64,000 bases of DNA from contig CAVWQP010000004.1 of NCBI GenBank assembly GCA_963757125.1, positions 868,001-932,000 of the forward strand. Reading direction: 5' to 3'. This stretch comes from CAVVSD01 sp963757125. Lineage in GTDB: Bacteria > Actinomycetota > Thermoleophilia > Solirubrobacterales > Solirubrobacteraceae. The notes beneath the pieces were generated by a model, which did no database searches, was not told the DNA's origin, and saw only the letters and a program-made list of their open reading frames with translations. Below, one piece after another: positions 38,277 to 45,653 of the stretch (position 1 is its first letter; each line of letters begins with the position of its first letter). The translations under genes and the position numbers were made by a program.

Positions 38277-39482
38277 TCACGCGGGTTGCCGCTCGTACCA
38301 CCGGGCGTACCGGTCCGCGAGCGGCGCCGCGCTGATCCCGTGGGCGAACACCGAGAGCCCGACGGTGAGGTAGATCGCGAGGACGATGAGCTTCTCGTGG
38401 GGGAGGTCGGACTCCTCGACGACGATCACGGCGAACACGATCGACGCGAGCCCGCGGGGGCCGAACCAGCCCATGAAGCCGAGCGTCGGCGCCCGCGCCC
38501 CCGACCCGAGCATCGCGACGGCGACCGGGAGCATCCGGACCAGCGTCAGGCTCAGCACCGCGTAGCCCGCGAGCGCCCAGGAGAGCTCGCCGAGCGCCGG
38601 CCCGAGGAGGATCGCCCCGAACAGGACGAACGTCAGGCCGTCGAGGACGTCGCCCACCTGCTCGCTCAGGCCGTTGACGTCCTCGGGATCGCGGTCGATC
38701 AGGAACCGGAACGTGATGCCCGCGACGAAGGCGGCGATGAACCCCGAGCCCCCGAGCGCGGCCGCCACCCCGTAGGCGAGTGCGGCGCCCGCGGCCGGGA
38801 CCACGCGCCGCCAGGGATCGGCGATCAGCCCGCGGCGCCCGGCCTGCACGAGGACCAGCGCGACGAGGGCGCCGCCCACGAGGCCCCCGAGCACGCCGTA
38901 GCCGATCTCCTCGAGCAGGAGCGTCACGGCGTTGCGCCCGTCGGAGATCCCCGACTCGACGTCGGCGATCGCCACTGCGGCGAACAGGAGCGGGACGCAG
39001 ATCCCGTCGTTGAGCCCGCTCTCGACGTTGAGCCCCTGCCGGACCCGGCCCGGGACGCGGGGTTCCGTGACGACCGCCTGGCCGAGTGCGGCGTCGGTCG
39101 GGGCGAGGACCACCGCCAGGATGACCGCCTCCTGGATCGTGAGCTGGTCGAGGACGAGCGCGCCCGCGACGGCGCCGAGCGCGATCGTCAGCGGCAGCCC
39201 GATCCCGAGCAGCCGGACCGGGACGCCCGCCTCGCGGCGCAGCTCGCGGAGGTCGATGCTCGAGGCGTCGCAGAACAGCACGAGCGCGAGCGTCGCCTCG
39301 GCCAGGGTGCGCACGGTCTCGCTCGAGGACTCGACGTCGATCTCGCCGAGCACGCGGGGACCGAGCAGCACGCCCACGGCGACGAACACCATCGCGGGCG
39401 TGACGGGGGTGCCGTAGAGGCGCCGCGAGATCGCCGCGACGCCGAGCAGCGTCGCAGCGAGGATCGCGAGCGACCACTCCAT
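38277..39482 (-). CDS. Sodium/proton antiporter, CPA1 (NhaP) family
   Basis: 401 aa, about 12 membrane helices. Conserved segments are the unwound-helix motif APTDAALGQAVV and ESGLNDG, which contains the ND pair of electroneutral CPA1 exchangers, plus the late GWFGPRGLASIVFAV. It exchanges Na+ or K+ for protons to control pH and ion levels. The start is 7 bases after the DUF2252 stop, so the two genes form an operon whose promoter carries a dyad operator. Confidence 0.9.
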   Translation of the reverse strand: MEWSLAILAATLLGVAAISRRLYGTPVTPAMVFVAVGVLLGPRVLGEIDVESSSETVRTLAEATLALVLFCDASSIDLRELRREAGVPVRLLGIGLPLTIALGAVAGALVLDQLTIQEAVILAVVLAPTDAALGQAVVTEPRVPGRVRQGLNVESGLNDGICVPLLFAAVAIADVESGISDGRNAVTLLLEEIGYGVLGGLVGGALVALVLVQAGRRGLIADPWRRVVPAAGAALAYGVAAALGGSGFIAAFVAGITFRFLIDRDPEDVNGLSEQVGDVLDGLTFVLFGAILLGPALGELSWALAGYAVLSLTLVRMLPVAVAMLGSGARAPTLGFMGWFGPRGLASIVFAVIVVEESDLPHEKLIVLAIYLTVGLSVFAHGISAAPLADRYARWYERQPA

Positions 39483-39489
39483 GCCGGCC

Positions 39490-40948
39490 TCAGAGGTCCG
39501 TCTGCGCCGCCACGCGTCCCGACGCGACGGCGGCGCGCACGGCGTCGTAGTCGCGCTCGTTCTGGTCGGCGTACAGCTCGGCGAACGACGCCATCGCGCG
39601 ATCGAAGCTCTCGCCGCCTCCGAGATAGCCGCCGATCGCGACGGCGTCCCCGGAGCGGGCGTGCGCCTTGGCGAGCGCCTGGCCGCACAGCTCGGCGTAG
39701 AGCTCCATGACCGTCGGGTCCATGAGCTCGACCAGGGCCGACCCCTTGCCGTCCCACAGCTGACGGATGTAGAAGTCGCGGCTCACGCCGTCCGGGGCGG
39801 TGAAGCGGACCCAGCCGAGCAGGATGTCGCTGGCCGCCTGCGTCAGCCGCTGGCCCTCCACGACGCGTTGACCCGGATTCGCGAAGGCGCTCTCGCCCAG
39901 GAACGGCTCGAGCACCGACGCCTGCGCCTCCTTGAGCTGCAGGACGAGCGGGTCGGTGTCGTCGCGGCCGAGCATGAGCACGACCCACGCGCGAGTCCCC
40001 ACGCTGCCGACGCCCACCACCTTGCGCGCGGCGTGCACGTAGCGGTAGCGCTCCAGCAGCCTCCGCCGATCGGCTGTGAGCGTGCGCCGGTAGGAGCGGA
40101 TGACGGTGTGGACGAAGCGCTCCACCTCCTCGCGCTGGATCCCGGTCGCGATGTCCTCGATCGGGACGATGAGCGGCGGTTCGCGGACGATCCTGAGCTC
40201 GCCGTCGACCACCTCGGTCAGCTTCGCCAGCGCCCGCGTGCTGTCCTTCGACCGTGCCTTCGCGACGTTGCGCTCGAACGCCTTGCGCTGCTTCGCGGTC
40301 CCCCGCTCGGCGGTCACCACGGCGATGTCGTCGAGATCGATCCGCGCGTACCAGACGTCGAGGTTCGACATGCCCGCGTACTCGTGCATCGCCGTGCGGT
40401 ACGACGCGCGCCACGGCCCGGTTGATCCTGTGGCGCTCGTGGTCGCCGAAGCCGCGATCGCGGCCGGCCACCGCGAAGCTCGCGACGAGCCGCTTCACGT
40501 CCCACTCGAACGGACCGGGCAGCGTCTCGTCGAAGTCGTTGATGCTGAAGATGAGCCGTCGGTCGGGAGCGGCGAAGGCACCGAAGTTCGAGAGGTGGGC
40601 GTCGCCGCAGAGCTGGACCTGCAGACCCGTCCTCGGCTCGCCCGCCAGGTCGGCCGCCATGAGGTACGCGGCACCGCGGTAGAACGTGAACGGGGACACG
40701 AGCATCCGCCCGTAGCGGACCGGGACCAGCTCGGGCACCCGCGACGCGTCCTGCTCGCCGAGCAGCTCGACAGGATCGCGCCGGCCGGCGGCCGGCCGCC
40801 AGTCGCCGTGTGCGGATCGCGGCGCGGCGTCGCGCGCGGCCTTGCCCTTCGCAGCGCGCTCGGCGACGCTCGGGTGGTGGATCGGCTTGGGCGGACGGCT
40901 CCGGGGCCGTGGCCGCGCTGCCGGGGGGGCGTGTTGGACGTCCGTCAT
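39490..40948 (-). CDS. DUF2252 protein (kinase-like fold), one frameshift
   Basis: About 485 aa. The N-terminus is basic and Pro-rich. DUF2252 segments follow: RYGRMLVSPFTFYRGAAYLM, LCGDAHLSNFGAFAAP (the HLSNFG loop resembles a kinase catalytic loop) and FDINDFDE-like SINDFDETLPGPFEWDVKRL. The frame shifts near 40415 and resumes at MHEYAGMSNLDVWYARID. A late GQALAKAHARSGDA region is also typical. I chose the ATG at 40948 because the one at 40957 overlaps the -10-like element. Activity is unknown. Confidence 0.82.
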
Positions 40949-40955
40949 GGCGGAC

Positions 40956-41000
40956 ATCACACCGCTTGCAGGCCGCGAGCGAATCATCCCTTTCGTGCGA
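40956..41000. promoter_or_regulatory. DUF2252 promoter with degenerate dyad
   Basis: On the minus strand, TCGCAC-GAAAG-GGATGA (one perfect half-site, one 4/6 half-site; 40984-41000), then 22 bases to TGTGAT (40956-40961). On the plus strand TGATGG (41022) lies 21 bases from the same dyad and 10 before the kinase ATG, so the site could serve both genes. Confidence 0.5.
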
Positions 41001-41037
41001 TGTCGCCGTTCCGGCGGGGCGTGATGGTTGCGCTCCG

Positions 41038-42342
41038 ATGAGACGACGACTCCTCGCCGTGGTGGCGTTGGTGGTGGGCGCGGCCTCGCTCGCCCTGGCC
41101 GTCGCGGTCGTCATCAGCGAGTTCCCGCGCGGTCTCATCGTCGTGGGCTGCATGCTGGCGGCCGGGACGGTCGCCTGGTACGCGGTCCTGCGCCGGGGAG
41201 CGCTGCGCACCGCCGGGCTCATCGTCGCCGGGCTCGCGCTCGCCGGTGCGGTCGTGGTGCTCCTCACCGGCAGGCCGCTGCTCGATCTCCTCGTGGTCGT
41301 CGGCGTGCTCGTGGCGGTCGGCGCGGCGTGCGCGACGCTCGTCGTCGAGGTGGATCTGCCCGACGCGCAGCCGCCGCAGCACCCCGTGCTGTTCTACAAC
41401 CCGCGCTCGGGCGGCGGGAAGGCGGAGCGGTTCGCAGTGGCGGACGAGGCGCGCGCCCGCGGCATCGAGCCGATCGAGTTCGGCCCCCCGTGGGACCTCG
41501 ACGCGCTCGTGCGCAAGGCGGTCGCCGACGGCGCCGACGGCCTCGCCATGGCCGGCGGCGACGGATCGCAGGCCATCGTCGCCGCGATCGCCGCCGAGCT
41601 CGACCTGCCCTACAGCTGCATCCCGGCCGGGACGCGCAACCACTTCGCCCTGGACCTCGGGGTCGACCGCGACGACGTCGTCGGCGCGCTCGACTCGTTC
41701 GTCGACGGAGGCGAGCGCCGGGTGGACCTCGCCGAGGTCAACGGGCGCGTCTTCGTCAACAACGTGTCCCTCGGTCTCTACGCCGAGGCCGTCCAGCACG
41801 AGGGGTACCGCGACGCGAAGCTGCGGACGATCCTCGACACGGTGCCCGACGTCCTCGGACCGGGCGGCGGCGATCTCGACCTGCGCTGGCACGGGCCCGG
41901 AGGCCAGGAGCACCGCTCCGGCGCGGCGATCCTCGTGTCCAACAACCGCTACCGCCTCGGCCGTGCCGTCGGGTCGGGCACTCGGCCTCGGATCGACGAC
42001 GGCCTGCTCGGGATCACGGTCTTCGGCAGGCCCTCCGGCCGCGGCACCCAGGGCCGCGGGACGCAGCGCATGTGGCGCGAGTGGTCCGCGCCGTCCTTCG
42101 AGGTCGACGCGGAACGCGCGATCCCGGCCGGCATCGACGGCGAAGCGCTCGTCCTCGATGCGCCGCTGCGGTTCCACATCCGCCCTGGCGTCCTGCGCGT
42201 TCGCATCGCGCGGGCGCACCCCGGCGCGTCGCCCTCGGCCAATGCGCCGGAGGGCCTGTGGGACGCCGTCCGACAGCTCGCGCATCTCGCGCTCGGACGC
42301 GAGCACGAACTCCAACCACAGAGGAGCACCGTATGGATCTGA
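41038..42342 (+). CDS. Diacylglycerol kinase-family lipid kinase with membrane N-terminus
   Basis: 434 aa. Residues 1-105 hold about four hydrophobic segments. The remainder is a DAGK catalytic domain: LFYNPRSGGGKAERF (phosphate-binding start), AMAGGDGSQAIVAA (the GGDG nucleotide loop) and IPAGTRNHFALDLG. Proteins of this type phosphorylate diacylglycerol, sphingoid bases or polyprenols. The membrane-anchored form is common in actinobacteria. The 3' end overlaps the amphi-Trp gene by 10 bases, so they are co-translated. Confidence 0.87.
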   Translation: MRRRLLAVVALVVGAASLALAVAVVISEFPRGLIVVGCMLAAGTVAWYAVLRRGALRTAGLIVAGLALAGAVVVLLTGRPLLDLLVVVGVLVAVGAACATLVVEVDLPDAQPPQHPVLFYNPRSGGGKAERFAVADEARARGIEPIEFGPPWDLDALVRKAVADGADGLAMAGGDGSQAIVAAIAAELDLPYSCIPAGTRNHFALDLGVDRDDVVGALDSFVDGGERRVDLAEVNGRVFVNNVSLGLYAEAVQHEGYRDAKLRTILDTVPDVLGPGGGDLDLRWHGPGGQEHRSGAAILVSNNRYRLGRAVGSGTRPRIDDGLLGITVFGRPSGRGTQGRGTQRMWREWSAPSFEVDAERAIPAGIDGEALVLDAPLRFHIRPGVLRVRIARAHPGASPSANAPEGLWDAVRQLAHLALGREHELQPQRSTVWI

Positions 42343-42551
42343 TCGAGATCACCGACAAGGAGCGGCTCGGCCGCGAGGAGGTGGCCGCACGTCTGCGCGC
42401 GATCGCGGACATGCTGGCCCGGCACAACGACGTCGAGTTCGAGCGCGGCGGGGTGCGCTTCAAGGTGCACGTCCCGGACGAGGTCGACTACAAGCTCGAG
42501 ATCGAGATCGAGACGGACGAGCGCGAGCTGGAGATCGAGTTGAAGTGGTGA
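42333..42551 (+). CDS. Amphi-Trp domain protein
   Basis: 72 aa. Fits the amphi-Trp pattern: RLGREEVAARLRAIADMLAR helix, GVRFKVHVPDEVDYKLEIEI strand pair, ending in ELEIELKW with the terminal Trp. The ATG follows GAGGAG. Function unknown; often found beside lipid or stress genes. Confidence 0.85.
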   Translation: MDLIEITDKERLGREEVAARLRAIADMLARHNDVEFERGGVRFKVHVPDEVDYKLEIEIETDERELEIELKW

Positions 42552-42563
42552 GGAGGTGGAGAC

Positions 42564-43028
42564 GTGTCCGTCGCTGAGGAGCTGCCGGCCGCACGCGCGC
42601 TCGACGAGGACCGCGCGCGGGCGCTCGCCGCGAGGCTGCACCGCGGGCAGCCCGACGGGACCGGAGCGCCGCTGATCGACCACGTCGCGAGGGTGGCCTC
42701 GGCGGTCGCCGCCGACGCGTGCGTCGCGGCCTGGCTCCACGAGGTCTTCGAGTACACGCCGATCTCCGAGGAGGATCTGCTGGCGGAAGGCGTGTCGACC
42801 GACGAGCTGCGCGCGCTCCGGCTGCTGACCCGCGACAGGACGTCCCGCTCGACCACGCGCTACCTCGGCCACGTCCGGCTCATCGCCGACGCCGTGGGAC
42901 CGGGGGCCGACATCGCCCGCGAGGTGAAGCGGGCCGACCTCGTCGACCGCGCGGCGCACCCGACGGGCGCGGGCGGCGACTGGTCGCCGCCGTACGCCCT
43001 CGGTCTCGAGATCCTCCGGCGCTACTGA
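42564..43028 (+). CDS. Small HD-domain (SpoT/YfbR-like) hydrolase-like protein
   Basis: 154 aa, GTG start with GGAGGTGGAG just upstream. IDHVARVASAV, then VAAWLHEVFEYTPIS, then REVKRADLVDRAAHP follow the order of the HD domain in RelA/SpoT-type hydrolases. The usual HD pair reads HE, so metal binding may be altered. It is last in the kinase, amphi-Trp, HD operon and overlaps the sulfatase remnant stop by 7 bases. Confidence 0.72.
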   Translation: MSVAEELPAARALDEDRARALAARLHRGQPDGTGAPLIDHVARVASAVAADACVAAWLHEVFEYTPISEEDLLAEGVSTDELRALRLLTRDRTSRSTTRYLGHVRLIADAVGPGADIAREVKRADLVDRAAHPTGAGGDWSPPYALGLEILRRY

Positions 43029-43243
43029 CGCGCCATCGCGACCCTGAGCAGCTCGTCGGGGTCGAGGCGGTGGTCCGCGTCGACCGCGGCGTCGTCCACG
43101 TCGATCTCGACCCAGCGGACCTCGCCCGTGAAGGCGTTCGGGGACGGGTAGTCCTCCGCGTCGTATGTGATCAACCCCGGCGGCGGGACGTCGGGCACCG
43201 GGAGGACGTCGCGGCCGGCGGATCGCGCGTGGTCAGTTGCCAT
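43022..43243 (-). pseudogene. Arylsulfatase remnant: both ends joined in frame
   Basis: 73 aa. The start, GRDVLPVPDVPPPGLITYDA, looks like the N-terminus of large actinobacterial arylsulfatases (about 770 aa). The rest, FTGEVRWVEIDVDD...HRLDPDELLRVAMARQ, looks like their C-terminus. The whole catalytic core, including the CxPSR formylglycine site, is absent. The ATG sits 6 bases after a -10-like GATGCT and the dyad operator, so the expression signals are intact. Either an in-frame deletion or an assembly collapse. The family assignment rests on my memory of the ends. Confidence 0.6.
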
Positions 43244-43249
43244 GCCCGG

Positions 43250-43323
43250 AGCATCCCGCCCGGCCGGGGCGAGGGCATCACCCATCTCGGATGACGCCGC
43301 GCGCTGCCGCTGCGCCCGATGCT
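43250..43323. promoter_or_regulatory. Bidirectional promoter: one dyad, two -10 hexamers
   Basis: The dyad TCACCC-ATCTC-GGATGA (43278-43294) is flanked on each side by GATGCT: minus strand at 43250-43255 (22 bases away), plus strand at 43318-43323 (23 bases away). Each hexamer is 6 bases from a start codon (ATG 43243; GTG 43330). The mirror symmetry is strong evidence for a real promoter pair and sets the SulP start. Confidence 0.78.
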
Positions 43324-43329
43324 CGCCCC

Positions 43330-45021
43330 GTGACCCGGTTCCTCCCGATCCTGGGCTGGCTGCCGCGCTACGAGCGGCGATGGCTGCCCGCCGACGCACT
43401 GGCGGGGCTGTCGGTGTGGGCGCTGCTCGTCCCGCAGAGCCTCGCCTACGCGACGCTCGCCGGCGTCCCGGTCCAGTACGGGCTCTACACCGCGTTCGCG
43501 GCGTTGCTCATGTACCCGATCTTCGGGACCTCGCGGCAGCTCGCCGAGGGCCCGAGCGCAGCGGTGTGCGCGGTCGTCGCCGCCACCATCACGCCCCTGG
43601 TCGGCGCCGCCGCGCTCGGCACCGGCGCCGCCGCGCCCTACGCGGCCGCCCTGGCGCTGGCCACCGGCGTCGTGTACGTCGTGCTCGGGCTGCTGAAGAT
43701 GGGCTGGGTCTCGACGTTCCTGTCCAAGGCGGTCATGGCCGGGTTCATCCTCGGCTTCGCGCTCGGGATCATCATCAACCAGGTCCACTCGCTGCTCGGG
43801 ACGGCCGGGAGCGACGGCTCCTACCTCGAGCAGCTGTGGAAGACGATCGGGCAGATCCCCGACGCCGACCTCACGACGGTGGCGGTCGGCTGCGGCTCGC
43901 TCGCGCTGCTGCTCGGGCTGCGGCACGTGGCGCCGAAGATGCCGCGCGCGCTCATCGTCATGGCGCTCGCGATCGCCGCCGTCGACGTCTTCTCGCTCGC
44001 CGACCACGGTGTGGCCGTGACCGGCGACGTCCCGACCGGGCTCTTCACGGTCGGCATCCCGGACGTGCCGTCGAGCGACATCGGCAAGCTGCTGCTCGGG
44101 GCGCTCGCCGTGATCTTCGTCGGGTACTCGGAGTCGCTCGCGGCGGCACGGGCGATGGCGACGAAGCACGGGTACGAGATCGACCCGAACCAGGAGCTCA
44201 TCGCCCAGGGCGCGGCGTGCGGCGCGGCCGGGCTCGTCGGCGGCTTCGCGGTCGACGGGAGCCTCTCGAAGAGCTCCGTCGCCGACGCGGCGGGCCAGCA
44301 GACGCAGATGGCCTCGCTCATCAACGCGGTCTTCATCCTGCTGACGCTGCTGTTCCTGGCGAGCATCTTCGAGAACCTCCCCAGCGCCACGCTCGGCGCC
44401 GTGGTGATCGACGCCCTGGTCGGGCTGCTCACGCTCACCGGGCTGCGCCGCTACCTCAACACGAGCCGCGCGGACTTCGTGTTCTTCGCGGGCGCGATGC
44501 TCGGCATCCTGGCCTTCGGGATCATCGCCGGCATCCTCATCGGCGTCGCGCTCTCGCTGCTGCTGCTCATCGCGCGCTCGTCCCGGACCTCGGTCCGTCC
44601 GCTGGGTCGCGAGCCGGTCTCCGGCGTCTTCCACGACCTCGACGACCAGCCCGGTCTCGTGACCGATCCCGCGGTCCTCGTCCTGCGGATCGACGGCCCG
44701 CTGTTCTTCGCCGACGCCGACCACTTCCGCTCGCGCGTCCACGAGCTCGCGTTCCGCGACCCCCAGCCGTCCGGCGTCGTCGTCGACGCGGAGTCCGTGT
44801 TCCTCACCGACACGGACGGCGCGGACATCCTCGTGCAGGTCGCCGCCGAGCTGCGGGCCCGCGGGATCACGCTCGCGCTCGCGCGCGTCCACCCCGTGTG
44901 CCTCGACCTCTGGCGCCGCGCCGGGGTGCTCGACGCGCTCGGCGAGCACGGCATCCACGAGACGATCGAGGGCGCGGTGGCCACGTTGACCGCAGTACCG
45001 CCGCCGGCCGAGGTTACGTAG
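43330..45021 (+). CDS. SulP-family sulfate permease with STAS domain
   Basis: 563 aa from the GTG at 43330. I prefer it to an in-frame ATG at 43291 because the operator and -10 occupy that stretch. The N-terminus RFLPILGWLPRYERRWLPAD leads into the SulP core (LLVPQSLAYATLAGVPVQYGLY; GPSAAVCAV). About 12-14 helices follow, then a C-terminal STAS domain (VLRIDGPLFFADADHFR; DGADIL). SulP proteins move sulfate, bicarbonate or other anions. It shares its promoter with an arylsulfatase remnant, pointing to sulfate as substrate. Confidence 0.88.
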   Translation: MTRFLPILGWLPRYERRWLPADALAGLSVWALLVPQSLAYATLAGVPVQYGLYTAFAALLMYPIFGTSRQLAEGPSAAVCAVVAATITPLVGAAALGTGAAAPYAAALALATGVVYVVLGLLKMGWVSTFLSKAVMAGFILGFALGIIINQVHSLLGTAGSDGSYLEQLWKTIGQIPDADLTTVAVGCGSLALLLGLRHVAPKMPRALIVMALAIAAVDVFSLADHGVAVTGDVPTGLFTVGIPDVPSSDIGKLLLGALAVIFVGYSESLAAARAMATKHGYEIDPNQELIAQGAACGAAGLVGGFAVDGSLSKSSVADAAGQQTQMASLINAVFILLTLLFLASIFENLPSATLGAVVIDALVGLLTLTGLRRYLNTSRADFVFFAGAMLGILAFGIIAGILIGVALSLLLLIARSSRTSVRPLGREPVSGVFHDLDDQPGLVTDPAVLVLRIDGPLFFADADHFRSRVHELAFRDPQPSGVVVDAESVFLTDTDGADILVQVAAELRARGITLALARVHPVCLDLWRRAGVLDALGEHGIHETIEGAVATLTAVPPPAEVT

Positions 45022-45098
45022 GCCGCTACTGACGACCTCCGGGCGCCCACGGCCGATGCTCTCCCCATCGCATCAGACCCTCGCCCCCGGAGATCGCC

Positions 45099-45575
45099 AT
45101 GACCCTCTTCATCGTCCTCGCCGTGCTGCTGCCCTGGTCGCTGTGGCGGCAGATGCACGCCCACGCCGTCACGCGCGAGGGGCTCATCAAGCTCCCGCTC
45201 ATCTTCGCCGCGATCGGCGCGTTCAGCCTCACGCGGCAGGACGTCCCGTCCGACGCGGCGGCCGCCGCGTACATCGCCACGAGCCTGGGCCTGTCGGTCG
45301 GGCTGGGCATCTGGCGCGGCGCGGTCATCCCCACCTGGATGACGGCCGACGGGACGTGGATGAGCAAGGGCAACCGGCTGACCATCTCGCTGTGGATCCT
45401 GCTCATCGGCGCGAAGTTCGCGATGGGCGCGCTGGCCAGCATCACGGGCTGGTTCCCGGCCAGCAGCTCGGGCGAGGTGTTCCTGTTCCTGGGCATCTCC
45501 TTCGCCATCCAGAACCTCGTCGTCGCCTCCCGCACGCTGGGCCGGGCCCGGCAGGGCGCGATCGCCGCGGCCTAG
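45099..45575 (+). CDS. Four- to five-helix membrane protein of unknown function
   Basis: 158 aa, GGAGATCGCC before the ATG. Hydrophobic segments occur near residues 2-14, 28-45, 62-75, 97-115 and 123-140. The layout resembles CcdC/DUF1453-like proteins, but I see no diagnostic residue. The Trp-rich LLPWSLWRQMHAHAVTREGL start is distinctive. It stands alone between SulP and the convergent LuxR gene. Confidence 0.65.
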   Translation: MTLFIVLAVLLPWSLWRQMHAHAVTREGLIKLPLIFAAIGAFSLTRQDVPSDAAAAAYIATSLGLSVGLGIWRGAVIPTWMTADGTWMSKGNRLTISLWILLIGAKFAMGALASITGWFPASSSGEVFLFLGISFAIQNLVVASRTLGRARQGAIAAA

Positions 45576-45653
45576 GGAGCCGTCAAGATCGCCCGGTGGC
45601 GATGCTCGGCGCCCCCGTCGGCGCCGGGCTCGCGCCGGCGCTGGGCGTCGTCG

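Noticed and set aside
45324..45341. TCATCC-CCACCT-GGATGA, resembling the island operator
   Set aside because: The spacer is 6 rather than 5, it lies inside a coding region, and no -10 hexamer or start follows at the expected distance.
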